The notes: generated by a model not told the origin, from the sequence alone. 64,000 nucleotides of DNA from Anagrus nilaparvatae (GCA_022575985.1 JAKSXM010000007.1:36520501-36584500), one strand, 5' to 3'; numbered from the stretch's first letter, positions 22,856-33,917 are shown. Made by a program: numbers and translations.

Positions 22856-24071
22856 TGGCTCTGACCATCACCGGCAGGGACATGCAGGTATCCCAGGAGA
22901 GGTTGAATCTAGTCATGAGACAGATCAATCTCTGGATGGGCGAGCACGGGCTCCAGCTCGCGATCCCAAAAACGGAGATCGTACTGCTGACCCGTCGAAC
23001 AACAATTTCCACGGACATCGATGTAAATGTCGATGATGGTGGAAACCCTCACATGATCCAAGCCAAGACATCGGTTAAGTACCTGGGAGTTCTGCTTGAT
23101 AACAAGCTGAACTTCTGGGAACAATTTCAGAGGTCAAGTGAGAAGGCCGCGTCGATCGCATCCTCCTTGTCAAGGCTCATGGCCAACATAGGAGGGCCCA
23201 AACCCGGGAAGCGAAGATTGTTGATGTCCGTTGTCAACTCTGTCCTGCTTTATGGATCTGAGATCTGGGCGGATATCACCAAATTTGCCAAGTACAGACA
23301 TAAATTATCGTCTGTGCAGCGGCAAGCGGCCCTGAGGATCGCCTGCGCGTACCATACGGTATCGCTCGAGGCGATCCAGGTAGTAGCATCGGTCATACCC
23401 ATCGACCTGCTAGCGTTGGAGCGGAAATACATTTACGATAGTGTAGAGGACCGCGAAGCGTCATCCACTTGCGCCCGCTCCAGCTCTATGGAAAAATGGC
23501 AGAAACGGTGGAAAAAGGACGAAGAGGGAAATGCCCGATGGACGCGCAGACTGATTTCAGTTCTGCAGGCATGGACTGGACGACAACATGGGGAGGTGGA
23601 TTTTTACCTCACCCAATTTTTAACTGGACACGGGTACTATCGTGAAATGTTAAAACATTGGCATAAGGTGGCAACATAGGAGTGCTTGCACTGCCCAGGC
23701 GAGAAGGATACAGTGGAGCACACTTTCTTTGAATGTGTGCGCTACGTGGAAGGGCGCCCGCCCTTCCCGATTTCGAGGCCAGAGAAAGTGGTTCCGGAAA
23801 TGCTACGGAGTTCTGAAAATTGGAACAAAGTAGCAGAGTACGTAAGGGTCACCTTGTTGAAGAAAAAGGAGGAGGGCTTTCTATCGTAGATTGCTTTCCA
23901 GTCACTAGGCTGGGGGAAGGCAGCGGCCAGTTGCCTAGGCTGCGCGTCCCAAACTGAAGTTATACCTGAAAAGGGAGTTCCGGTTTGGAACAAACAAGCG
24001 CGGGGGGTTTAAAGTGTGTTTATCCAGTAAGAATCTGGGGCGTAGCCGGCGACCGTGTTCGTCGGTGGTCT

Positions 24072-24135
24072 CCCAGTTGTACACTTTGTGCAACTGGGCG
24101 GTCATGGAAATTTGCGGGTCTTTAAGGCCCGCAAA
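24072..24135 (+). promoter_or_regulatory. Twin stem-loops in LINE 3' UTR
   Basis: Hairpin 1 (24,072-24,098): CCCAGTTGTACA pairs with TGTGCAACTGGG around a 3-nt loop, with one A-G mismatch. Hairpin 2 (24,111-24,135): TTTGCGGGTC pairs with GGCCCGCAAA around TTTAA. Both occur at the same distance from the 3' end in the copies at 4.7, 5.8, 13.4 and 29.5 kb. A role in recognition of the RNA by the element's own reverse transcriptase is the usual explanation for LINE 3' structures and is inferred here. Confidence 0.7.
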
Positions 24136-24172
24136 CACTCCATGGCTGATGTAAGATTCACATATTTCCCAT

Positions 24173-24197
24173 AAAAAAAAAAAAAAAAAAAAAAAAA

Positions 24198-24230
<33 letters not shown>
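24173..24230 (+). repeat. A run and (AAT)n tail of LINE
   Basis: About 27 A followed by about ten AAT units, the 3' tail of LINE copy 3. Frames that read through it give poly-Leu or poly-Ile and are artefacts. Confidence 0.85.
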
Positions 24231-24233
<3 letters not shown>

Positions 24234-24639
24234 CAATAATAATGACTGGTGGACGGATTCACAGGCGATGTTCTCTATAACATCTTTCACGACTTTTTCC
24301 ACCCATATCACTTGCGACACTGAGGGTAACTAGTGTTTAACCAAGCTAGGACTTAACCGAATAACGGAATATATTGCATATACATACATATAGCTACCAC
24401 GTGTGTTTCCAGCGTGAACCTGTATGTGAACCGATGTAGTGGGGACTACTTGAGGGTAGTGGATGGGAAAAAAGAAAGATCGATCCAAAAACAGCTTCCC
24501 GCCTATACGAGACTAAGAGGATACCGGTGGGTTGGGTGCTGTTCGAGGAAAGGCTTGCAGAGGCGCACTAGGGGCTTTTAAGTTAAGTCGGGTGTGCCGA
24601 AGGTTACGTTCTATCTCTCAAAAAGGCATACAAATAACA
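24231..24639. other. Unclassified moderately GC-rich segment (right arm)
   Basis: Mirror of about 12,870-13,278. It probably belongs to a repeat whose ends I cannot define. It ends in an AAT/AAC-rich stretch at 24,630-24,710. Confidence 0.4.
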
Positions 24640-25145
24640 ATAATAATGATAGTATCATACAATGATAAAAACAATAATAGTAATGATAACAATAATAAAA
24701 ACAATAATGATTGGTTTTGCAATTTATCTGATATTGAAGTTTCTAAAAATGTTATCGATTCTGTGTCTCTTGGTCCAAAATTTGCTACTAACAAAAATAT
24801 TAATAAAAGTCACATACTGTATATATCAAAGATTTTAGAAAATCTAATATACATAAATTAAATGGACCACAAAAATGCTACAACAATAAGAGATAAAGTA
24901 TTTGATTGCATAGAAACATAGTTAAATAGACCAAGACATATAAGTTATAATGAAAAAGAACTTTACAAGAAATTTATTTAGCGGGATAGTAATTAGTATT
25001 TGCATTCAGATGCGATATTAAGGTGTTACATCTATGAAAAGTTGTGATTACAGAAATTAATGAAACTTATAAAACATAAAGATAAAATCATTAAGAAACG
25101 AAACAAACTTTTTTTACAACTTTTGCTAAATAATTATCCTTTCAT
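24640..25145 (+). pseudogene. Penelope-like element fragment (right arm)
   Basis: Mirror of 12,365-12,870, here on the plus strand. It shows the WFCNLSDIEV and VSLGPKFAT blocks (24,711-24,792), followed by decayed sequence with several stops. One codon differs from the left arm (Ser for Pro). Confidence 0.5.
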
Positions 25146-25800
25146 CAAGAAATAAGAAAGGTAGTTTAGCATTGTTCTTATGGAAAATCATCTTTGGAGC
25201 TTGGGAAAATTAATAACAACTTAAATAATATGATAAATAAAAACTGAAAGATTATATTCCTAATTTATTTTACTTGTTTTACTGCATAATTTTTATTTAA
25301 AGTCTATAGTATTTATTTACAGTAATTATTATCTATAGTATTTATGTAATTAAATAAAAACAATGTAAATAACCTGATATTATACTAATACATAAATGAT
25401 GTTATATATGTATGCAGCGTAGATAATTTAGAAATCTTAAAAAATAAAAAAAAATCTGGTTTCACGTATAATATTTTTTTAGTAAATTTAAATATAAATT
25501 GAGGTAAATTTCTATCTCTAAAAAACTCATTTGACATAATTTTTTTTCTAATTTATTCCTGTTGTGATTGGTTGCGTTAATTTTTTCATTATTTATTTCA
25601 TTAGTTCTAATTTTTATTATTTTTTAAAATACTTACTTATTAATAAAAGTTTGTGTAAAAATACGTTTGTGTAAAATAATTATTTTATTATAAATCTCCT
25701 AAAAATTTCATTATTTTTATCTATTTGGTTATTAAAAAATTCTTAATAAATTAAAGTCATTCACAAACACTTAATTAAACAATCACCATTTTTTTAATAT
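25146..25800. other. AT-rich DNA (right arm)
   Basis: Mirror of 11,711-12,364. No gene seen. Confidence 0.6.
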
Positions 25801-26470
25801 AATTGATAATATTTTGCGCAACATTTCTGGGACGACTCATTTTGCGGACTCCATTCATCGAAGGGCGATCACTACTCAGCGACGTAAGGAAATCCAAAAA
25901 TGGTGTGCTCAGCGGTATTCAGCTCGCCCGGGCAAAACAAGCATTCTGGAGATGCCACCTTGCGCCTCTTGAAAAACATTTCGCGGAAATAACCGTGACC
26001 AGTTAGGAACTGTGAGAGATAAAACTGTACCTTCCCATTATCACGATTCATCCACCCTTCCAAGTCGATGATGAGGTGGTGCGTCCAACGTCCTCTCGGG
26101 TCGTCTTTCCACCTATGCTGCCAACATTCTATTCTGTGAGAGCAAGCGCGAACGAAAGCTACGTCACGTATATTGCCTGCCTTTCCAAGGCTAGCAGATT
26201 TTTGGGAATTGAAAGGAGCTTAAAATTTTACCTCTTTTGCTATCAAGCGTGTCGCAGCACAGTTATCGGTCCCAAAGGTAATCTCTGAGTAAATTTTTCA
26301 GATAATCTGGAACGCTGATTATTTGCTCGAGAGAGTGCAGCATATCGTCCCGTTTAGCCAAATTGAATGCGTTTTTTACATCCAACGTGACAAGCAGACA
26401 ATCCGGTTTGATATCCGGCCATACTCGTCTGGCCTTCATAACCACCTTCAAGACCTGCTTAATGGCACCG
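25801..26470 (-). pseudogene. Fragment of a second LINE family, RT and ORF2 C-terminus
   Basis: Minus strand. An RT palm block (26,451-26,263) with DCLLVTLDVKNAFNLAKRDDM precedes a compressed stretch. The C-terminal FLTGHGYF region and finger (26,063-25,872) then follow. A large internal deletion removed the YADD box and thumb. Identity to the main LINE family is clearly lower than among its own copies. The inverted duplication breakpoint (26,165) falls inside this fragment. Confidence 0.65.
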
Positions 26471-27494
26471 ACCGATAAATATTTAATAATAATTGAATTT
26501 TCTCATTGTCTGAGAAAAAATTTGACTTTTACCTATGTATAAAATGCCAACATTATCTAGTGCAACACAAAATTTTTATTTTTTTTTTAATTTTGAAATT
26601 TAAGATAGTTTTTCAATTTTCTTGAATAATTAAGATTTATTATCTTTAGTTAATATGCGAAAAATTTTAAATTTTTGGGAAAAGAGAAAAAAATTTTTTT
26701 GCAGCAAATTATGATCTATTTTGAGTAGTATTTTAAAATAATAACAACCTTGTGTTGCTTTAAAAAGAGAGATTTATTTTATTTTTAAAAACTAGTTAAT
26801 TCTATAGTTTACTAGTTAATTCTATAGTTTATTAATTGATTATAATAAATATTAATAGGTATATACATAATATATAAATATTAATAAGGTAATAACCTAT
26901 AAAACGAAACGATAATTAGGTCTATTTCTCTACATGCCGAAAATACTAGGAAAGACTTATATCTTAGAAATTATACATTGGGGACTTATATAACTTAGGA
27001 CTATACATTTCATTATCTTTACAATACATGTCTAATTCTACTAAATTATCTGAAACTGAATTTTACAATAATAATTTAATAGGCTATTATAAATAGACTA
27101 GTTAAATCTCGCCCCCATGTCCGGAAAATTGGTCAAAAATTTCTTTGATCTTATACAGACCGAATCTCAATTATATTTTCCTAATATATAACTATTTTTA
27201 TACCATATTTTCACCTTCAAAAATTAATTTATACTTTTTTTATCATTTTTTTTTATTTTAATAATTTTAATTTTTGTTTTGTGTATTTTCTCTGTGTTCT
27301 ATCTATATTACTACGTATCCTGAGCAGGAAGCGCTTGATATTCTATCTCTCTAGCATATTTATTACAATAGTATTAGAAGTGTTTTTACACAATATCCAC
27401 TCTTTTCAAATATGTTGTTAAATTTAATTTAACAATAACACAGCTGCACAAAAAAAATTTCGTTTACCGGTACCGAAACCACTTGTCACGAATC
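26471..27494. other. AT-rich intergenic DNA
   Basis: No gene seen. A short tandem duplication (ACTAGTTAATTCTATAGTTT, twice) lies at about 26,791-26,832. Confidence 0.5.
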
Positions 27495-27790
27495 TTAGCA
27501 GCGGGTCAAAATGTCTAAACTTATGGTTAATCGTTGATTTCTTGATGTAGGTTCGGCTTTCACTTTTTCGGCGATTACGGCGTACTCCCGGACCTTTATT
27601 GGTGTTTTTCGGAAAAGGAAGGTTAGCAGAAATAAATACACAAGCATTTTTAGTAATTTGCTTTTAATCACGATTAATAGAAACCGAGCAAGACTTTTAC
27701 ACAATACCGGGATAAATGTAACGATACAATATGAGTCGTTGCTCGTTCGAAAGAGAGAGATGTTGAACCGAGCCACACTTTATATACCCA
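27495..27790 (-). promoter_or_regulatory. LTR-like promoter and leader stretch
   Basis: On the minus strand a TATA box (GTATATAAAG at about 27,778-27,787) is followed by a region of mixed composition with a 93-codon frame (27,776-27,495). It contains CACCAATAAAGG, which looks like a polyadenylation signal. It ends in a segment with GTGGTTTCGGTACCGG that could be a primer-binding site, but I cannot assign the tRNA. The pattern suggests a solo or broken LTR, not a host gene. The frame begins just after the TATA box, too close for a normal transcript, so I do not call it a CDS. Confidence 0.3.
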
Positions 27791-28881
27791 TTCCTATCGG
27801 AGTGGCAATATTTGTCTAGGGCTGATTTTAAACTCTCCGCCTAGTCGTAAGCTTTAAATTGGTTGATGTGTAGGCATTATTGAAACTCCTAAGGGATTAT
27901 TGGTCAGTAACTTTATTGTGTTTCTATTTTATTACTTAGTTAACAATGGTCTAGCGAGGGTGCATTTTATTACTCAGTTTACGACTGTAAGCGGAGGGTG
28001 AGCTTTTTAATAAGATATTGTATTTTATTACTCAGTTTACGACTGTCTATAAAGGGTTGTATTTTATTACTCAGTTTACGACTGTCTACAAAGAGTTCAG
28101 CTTTTTAATAAGATATTGTTTTTCTATTTCTGTATGTCTCTTTCTTTAAGGAATTTTATTATTCTTATATACAAGATAAACTTCAATATGTTTTATATTT
28201 TATGCGTAAAAGAAGTTAGGGTAGTTTGGAATTAATTTTTGTATATGGGTGAGTCTTTATAGTTGTACTATATGGGTAAATATTGACGAATGTCATAATA
28301 TAAATACAAAATGAAATAAATTTAAATATGATAAAATATTAAGGCATGTATCATTAACTATCGTTAATTAAAACGGTCCTAGCAGTGAAAAAGAATATAT
28401 AAAGGACTATGAATTCTGGTCAACAATATAAAATATAACGCAACAAATCATTTGGATTTATTTTAAGTTAGTTTACAACCGGTCAAAATAGTAAATTACC
28501 TCATTACATGATTTAGATTTAAATGATTTCACAATTTTATCTCATCTTAGAAGATTTATAAGATGTGATTAAGCGTCCCTCTCCGCTTAACTTTTACATT
28601 TATTTTACATCACAGATTTTCATACTATGAAAATTAGAAGAAGATTACATTAAAGATTATGTGATTTTTAGTTGTATAATCGGAGTAAATATAGTTATAT
28701 TATTTAAAATAAATGTAAATTATTTATTTAATAATTGTTTAGATTTTATGTAATTGATTGGCATTTACCCGTCTCCTATCTTTCAATTAGAATATAGATT
28801 TTAAGACTATAGTTGAGAAACGTCAAAAGACAGTAAATGAAATTATAGAAAAGATTATAATGATAAATAATTACAGAGAAA
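27791..28881. repeat. AT-rich DNA with short tandem repeats
   Basis: Between about 27,964 and 28,119 the phrase TTTTATTACTCAGTTTACGA occurs three times, followed by CTGT and a variable AAAG-GG part; the block AGCTTTTTAATAAGATATTG occurs twice (28,000 and 28,100). The units differ in spacing. They may be enhancer-like repeats of the neighbouring LTR-like stretch. The rest (28,130-28,880) has no gene. Confidence 0.5.
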
Positions 28882-29210
28882 ATGGAAGCCGTTGCCAAGG
28901 CAATAGATATTGATAACGTTGACCACACTATGTTCTACAGTTTGCCAAAAAGGGAAAAATCGCATAAATTGGCTGGGCTTTTGATAGGCGCTGTTTTAAA
29001 TGTCTGGACTACTAGCATAATCAGTGTACCTGAAAGGCCTAGCATAATCACTGTACCCGAAGGGTCTTCACAGGCAAAAATGAACAGATGGCCATAAAAG
29101 CATGAACTGCACAAGAGAAACATCCAAATATTCTTCGTATAAAAACAGGAGGGGCAAGAGTAGTATAATAGGTAGTATAGAAAAGCAGCCAAAACCTTGT
29201 CAAAGAACCT
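28882..29210 (+). pseudogene. Decayed LINE ORF1 fragment
   Basis: Short, strongly decayed piece of LINE ORF1. EAVAKAIDIDN matches the ORF1 EAVAKAIGIEN block. Next come traces of AKKGKI and RRCFKCLDY (the first zinc knuckle) in another frame, interrupted by stops. A 26-bp local duplication lies inside (AGCATAATCA-TGTACC, at about 29,014 and 29,040). It stands apart from the complete LINE that follows on the other strand. Confidence 0.55.
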
Positions 29211-29445
29211 TGTATTTTTTTATGTTATTAAACCTTGAAGAGCTTTTATACTTAGATATGCCTAATCAGCAGATTTGTGTAATGGAATTGAATCTTTTTG
29301 TATATGTATAGTTGGTATATATAAATATTATATATTTTATCATACGAATAAACGAAAATGTATCGTTTTCATTTGTGCGATATGTGTGTCACTTTTTTTT
29401 TTTTTTTTTTTTAAGGGAAATATGTGAATCTTACATCAGCCATGG

Positions 29446-29513
29446 AATGTTTGCGGACCTTAAAGGCCCGCAAATTTCCATGACCGCCCAGTTGTACAAA
29501 GTGTACAACTGGG
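29446..29513 (-). promoter_or_regulatory. Twin stem-loops in LINE copy 4 3' UTR
   Basis: Hairpin 1 (29,487-29,513) is a perfect 12-bp stem with a 3-nt loop. Hairpin 2 (29,450-29,474) has a 10-bp stem. Compared with 24,072-24,135, one pair in hairpin 1 changes from a mismatch to A-T, and two pairs in hairpin 2 differ but stay paired when G-U is allowed (C-G for U-G, G-U for G-C). Confidence 0.7.
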
Positions 29514-29752
29514 AGACCACCGGCGAACGCGGTAGCCGGCTACGCCCCAGATTCTTACTGGATAAACACACTTTAAACCCCCCGCGCTTGTTTGTCCCAA
29601 ACCGGAACTCCCTTTTCAGGTATAACTTCAGTTTGGGACGCGCAGCCTAGGCAGCTGGCCGCTGCCTTCCCCCCTGCCTAGGGACAGGAGAGCTCTCTAC
29701 GATAGAAAGCCCTCCTCCTTCTTCTCCAACAAGGTGGTCCTTACGTACTCTG

Positions 29753-30400
29753 CTACTTTGTTCCAATTTTCCGTAGCATTTCCGGGACCACCGTCTCCGG
29801 CCTCCAAATCGGGAAAGGCGGGCGCCCCTCCGAGTAGCGAACACATTCGAAAAATGTGTGCTCTACTGTATCATCCACGCCTGGACAGTGCAAGCACTCC
29901 TTTGTTGCCACCTTATGCCAATGCTTCAATATGACACGGAAGTACCCGTGTCCAGTTAAGAACTGGGTAAGGTAGAAATCCACCTCCCCATGCTGTCGTC
30001 CCATCCATGCCTGCAGGTCTGAGATCAGTCTGCGCGTCCACAGGGCATTTTTCTCTTGGTTCTTTTTCCATCGTTTCTTCCATGCTTTCATAGAATTGAA
30101 GCGGGCGCGAGTGGAAGCCACTTCGCGCTCTTCTACGCTCTCGTAGATGAATTTCCGCTCCAACGCTAGCAGGTCAATGGGTATCACCGAAGCAACAACC
30201 TGGATCGCCTCTAGAGATACCGTGTGGTATCCACAGGCGATCCTCACTGCCGCCTGCCTCTGTACCGACGATATTTTTCGTCTGTACTTGGCAGTTTCTG
30301 TGGTCTTCGCCCAGACTTCTGATCCGTAGAGCAGGACAGAGTTGACGACTGACATCAGGAGCCTTCGCTTCCCTGGTTTGGGTCCCCCAATGTTGGCCAT
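29753..30400 (-). pseudogene. LINE copy 4 ORF2, C-terminal part
   Basis: 215 codons open on the minus strand, in a different frame from the upstream ORF2 part. It covers MANIGGPKPGKRRLL, LLYGSEVW, LALERKFIY, FLTGHGYF and the finger CLHCPGVDD-EHTFFEC. It ends early because of a small deletion near 29,770 that shifts the frame before the usual last roughly 25 residues. Confidence 0.85.
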
Positions 30401-30468
30401 GAGCCTTGACAGAGAGGATGCGGCCGACGCTGCCTTTTCACACTACCTCTGAAATTGCTCCCAGAAGG

Positions 30469-32694
30469 TCAGCTTGTTACATCGATATCCGTGGAAATGC
30501 TTGTGCGACGAGTCAGCAGTACGATCCCCGTTTTCGAGATCGCGAGCTGGAACCCGTGCTCACCCATCCAGAGGTTGATCTGTCTCATGACTAGATTCAA
30601 CCTCTCCTGGGTCACTTCCATGTCCCTGCCAGTTATGGTCAGGGCCACGTTGTCGGCGTACGCGATCAGGGAAACTCCTTCCGGGAGGTGGACGCGCAAC
30701 AAGCCATCGTAAAAGGCATTCCACAGGTCCGGTCCGAGAACCGAACCTTGCGCGATGCCTGCACTCAAAACCCTTTCACGCCTACCGTCGAGCGTGTCGT
30801 AGAGCAGTCTCCGGTCCCGCAGGTAATCCTTTAGTACGCTACCCAGATACCTGGGTATCCGGAAATCGTACTCGAGGGACCGGATCATGTCATCCCACCT
30901 GGCCAAGTTGAAAGCGTTTTTGACGTCCAGCGTTACCAGAAGGACGTCCTTGCGAATTGCAGGCCGCTTTTTCCTCTCAGCCTCTACGGTATCCACGACA
31001 CGCCGAATAGCGTCTATCGTGGAATGCCCTTCACGAAAACCATGCTGCTCCTCAGAGAGACCACCGCCCTCCTCGATTGCCCTTCTGAGCCTTGTCCGGA
31101 GCAAGCTCTCCATCACCTCACCAATGGCATTTAACATACACAAAGGTCTGTAAGATGATGGAGAGTCCGGGGCTCCCCCCTTGCACTTGTTCAAGAGCAC
31201 GAGACGTGCCACCTTCCACTGCTTTGGGAATACTCCAGCCACCAAACAAGCATTGAACATGCTTAACAGGATACCAGGGATTACTTTGACCGCTCTTTTG
31301 AGCACTTCCGCCGGTATCCCGTCCGGCCCCGGCGCCTTGCCATTTTTCATGGCCTTTATGGCCTTGACCATTTCGCCTTCGCTGAACAGCGGCACTTCCT
31401 CCCTGGAAATCACCTCAACCGGGTTTTCCCGGATGGGCCTTTCAGGGAAGAGAGCACCGACGATCCGTTCAGTCGACGCCGCGTCCATCATGTTGTCGGA
31501 CCCTCGGTTCAATTTGCCCATTACGACTTTGTAACCTAGGCCCCAGGGGTCCTTGTTTACGTCTTCGCGTAATGAACGCAGACATTGAGCCTTGCTTTGA
31601 CAAATGGCCTTGGCCAGTCGGTGTTTGGCGTCCTTGTGTACCTGGGAGTGTGCAGCAGCTTCGGGTCTGTCCCGTGCTCGTTGGGCCCTTCGTCGCGTCC
31701 TGTGGCATTCATTTTGGAGCTCAGCTATTTTGGGAGTCCACCAGTACACTGGATTTCTCTCTTTCCAGGGCCTGTGGCGAGGCATCGAGGCATCGCAAGC
31801 CCCGCGTAATAGAGACGTTACTTTCTTAACCAGGGTTTCGGCCTCTCGTGGGCTTGTAGCCTCTCCTCGCCAAGTTGGGATCGACGCTGACTCGATTCGA
31901 AGGTATTCCTCGAATCTGTCCTCGTCGATCTTTGAAACGTTCCAGCCAAGGGGACGCCTCCTGTAGGGAGGACGTTGTGAGTTTCCTTCCATTACCCGGA
32001 AGGCAATGTAGTTATGATCGCTACCATTGTAGCCATCCATCACCCTCCAGTCGCCTATTCTCCCAGACGCAGCTTCTGTTGCGAAGGTTATGTCTGGGAT
32101 AGAGATACCCCACCCCGCCCTCTCGTAGGTGGGCCTGTTTCCTCTATTCTGGACCACTAGTTTGCATCTAGCAGCCATTTCGAGTACCATTTGTCCCCTT
32201 AGGTTGGTCGTCGGCATGCCCCACTCTAGGGCCCTGGCATTGAAGTCTCCGCCAAGGATAACGCCACCAGTTGCCGCCCGTACCGTGTTCTCGATGCTGG
32301 CTAGCTTTGCAGCGAGCACCTCCGAGCTGTCGTTAGGGGAGAGATAACAACTTATATAAGTCGTCTCTCCGCACTTGGCCCAAACGTGGCAATTCCCTTT
32401 TCCTGTCTGGGATAGGGACGTTTGGGCTCTGCCTCGAAGCCATATGGCGCAGCAGAGAGCGTCATCGGAAACCCAGTACTTGTGGTTCATGTTGTAAGAT
32501 TGCTCGCTTAGTAAGAGGATATTTAAATCTTCCTCGCGGGCAATCTGCTCCAACAGTGCACCAGCTTCCCGGGCATGTCTCATGTTCCCTTGGAGAACTT
32601 TGATCATTTCCGATGACACCTGTTTTTCGCCACAGCCAGAGCCTCCCGGTAACTGGGGCAGTTTCCCTCTCCTGGATAGTGCTCCGTGGAGCAC
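30469..32694 (-). pseudogene. LINE copy 4 ORF2 (endonuclease-reverse transcriptase), truncated
   Basis: 741 codons. Residues 28-260 form an exonuclease-endonuclease-phosphatase type nuclease that would nick target DNA: VLQGNMRH near the start, GGDFNARALEW, IPDITFAT and YNGSDHNYIAF. Residues 400-720 are the reverse transcriptase: NGKAPGPDGIPAEVLK, YRPLCMLNAIG, LVTLDVKNAFN (catalytic Asp), AGIAQGSVLGP, then IAYADNVAL where other copies have YADD. The second catalytic Asp is thus Asn. The frame ends after SISTDIDV because of a deletion of roughly 80 bp and continues in another frame (29,753-30,400). The start overlaps the end of ORF1 by 91 bp in a different frame, as is common in this superfamily. 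ORF2 is dead by both substitution and deletion. Confidence 0.9.
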
Positions 32695-33917
32695 TTATCC
32701 TTTCTGGACTTGCAGAGGAAGCACTTAGGCTTATCCTTTCTGCATTCTGCCCTTTTATGTCCATCTTCGCCACATTTAAGGCACGCCTTGCTTCTGTCCG
32801 GACCTTTACAATAATACTGACTATGCCCGTAGTCCAGGCATTTGAAACAGCGCCTCACGTCCGCGCGAAGTCGCACCCTGCTCGATGCCCAGCTAATCTG
32901 GATTTTACCCTTTTTGGCCAGGCGTAAAGCGTCCGCTTCCAAGAATTCCACAATGGCCATCTGGCCAGTCGTGCCTTTGGTTTTGAAAATGCTAACCACG
33001 AGAGAGTCACCATTTTCAATGCCAATAGCCTTGGCAACGGCCTCCTGTATCTCCTGCTTTTTCGTGACCCAATCCAAGTCATGAATTTCGAGCTTGAGCA
33101 TTGGGATCAGATCCCGGACATTCGAGTCAGGGCCCATTACCAATTTCACCGCATCTTCCAGCTTTTGGCGGTCCTGGATTGCCTCCAACTCGATCAGGAC
33201 ACTGCCATTTTGAGCTTTCCTGACGCGGTGAATCTTCGCTCCAGCTTCTTCGAGGTTAACATTGCGCTTTAGATCGATGAGCGTTTCCTTGTACGTCTTA
33301 CCCGCCGCTGAGGTAATCTGGAAGGCTTCCTTCCTTTTCCTATACCTGCGCCTTCCCATTTTTGAAAGAACTTTTTCAGCAGGTTTCTTAGCCTGTTGGG
33401 CACTCTTGGCTCTGGGTTTCATCTTCGTTCTACCCTTTACCTGCCAATTTTCCTCCTTGTCCGTTGGCCTCTGAGATTGCGCCTGATTGTTCACCCTTCC
33501 ATCAGCCATCTGCGTTGTTTCAGATGGCTGATTCGTATTTTCGGGTGAGTTGCTTCCACGCCTAAGCTGCAATTTTCTAAGCTTCTTTTGTTGCTTTCTT
33601 TCCTTTTTGGACAAATGCTTGGGAGATTTTTTATCCTTCCTTGGGGAGGTCCCAGAGTTATCCCATGGGCCGTCCGCCTTGGTGTTGTTAGGCGCCGTCT
33701 TTGGGTCCTCCCTGTTGGGATGCTCTCCTCCCTTCTCTTTAGGTGGCGCCTTTGCTTTCCTCTGTTCCAGGTTCTTCTTTTGGTGTAGTTGTAGCAGACT
33801 TGTTTTTTCCTGGAGCAGTTTCTCATTTTTCTGCCGCTCTTTTTCCTCCTTTTCCAAACGCGCATTTTCCTTCTTCCTCTGCTCTTGCTCTTTTCTCAGA
33901 GTGTCTTTACGCAGCAT
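32604..33917 (-). CDS. LINE copy 4 ORF1 (gag-like nucleic-acid binding protein), 5' truncated
   Basis: 437 open codons, but the true start is lost: an in-frame TAG lies just upstream at about 33,937 and the element is truncated at about 34,010. Residues 1-70 are a charged coiled coil rich in Glu and Lys. The middle (about 200-350) is the conserved ORF1 domain, with KTYKETLIDLKRNV, VLIELEAIQDRQKLEDAV and QEAVAKAIGIEN. The end has tandem CCHC knuckles: CFKCLDYGHSQYYC, CLKCGEDGHKRAEC and a third Cys-rich part CFLCKSRKDKC. This protein would bind element RNA into a particle. Compared with the 7.4 kb copy it keeps the knuckles that are deleted there. Confidence 0.85.
   Translation of the reverse strand: MLRKDTLRKEQEQRKKENARLEKEEKERQKNEKLLQEKTSLLQLHQKKNLEQRKAKAPPKEKGGEHPNREDPKTAPNNTKADGPWDNSGTSPRKDKKSPKHLSKKERKQQKKLRKLQLRRGSNSPENTNQPSETTQMADGRVNNQAQSQRPTDKEENWQVKGRTKMKPRAKSAQQAKKPAEKVLSKMGRRRYRKRKEAFQITSAAGKTYKETLIDLKRNVNLEEAGAKIHRVRKAQNGSVLIELEAIQDRQKLEDAVKLVMGPDSNVRDLIPMLKLEIHDLDWVTKKQEIQEAVAKAIGIENGDSLVVSIFKTKGTTGQMAIVEFLEADALRLAKKGKIQISWASSRVRLRADVRRCFKCLDYGHSQYYCKGPDRSKACLKCGEDGHKRAECRKDKPKCFLCKSRKDKCSTEHYPGEGNCPSYREALAVAKNRCHRK

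Larger units (their letters stand above)
22851..24172 (+). pseudogene. R1-like LINE copy 3, 3' half
   Basis: Continues the ORF2 interrupted at 10,806: VALTITGRDMQ after the YADD box, then thumb, LLYGSEIW, FLTGHGYY and the CCHC finger CHCPGEK-EHTFFEC. A TAG at 23,677-23,679 stands where other copies have GAG (Glu). After it the frame is open again to 23,889 (TAG). The 3' UTR (23,890-24,172) carries the paired stem-loops and leads to an A run and TAA repeats. So apart from the transposon, this LINE already had one nonsense codon in ORF2. Confidence 0.88.
20919..26165 (-). repeat. Right arm of giant inverted duplication
   Basis: Reverse-complement partner of 11,345-16,591. At the outer end the match stops at GACGTAGC, with 26,165 paired to 11,345. 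Beyond it this side continues naturally into the same LINE fragment, while the other side is joined to filler and a Transib end. This arm therefore looks like the original and the left arm like the copy. It contains the LINE 3' half in the orientation that continues the 5.9-10.8 kb LINE. Confidence 0.9.

Noticed and set aside
27495..27776. 93-codon minus-strand frame as a protein gene
   Set aside because: It begins only a few bases after the TATA box and contains an AATAAA signal; the layout fits an LTR leader better than a CDS.
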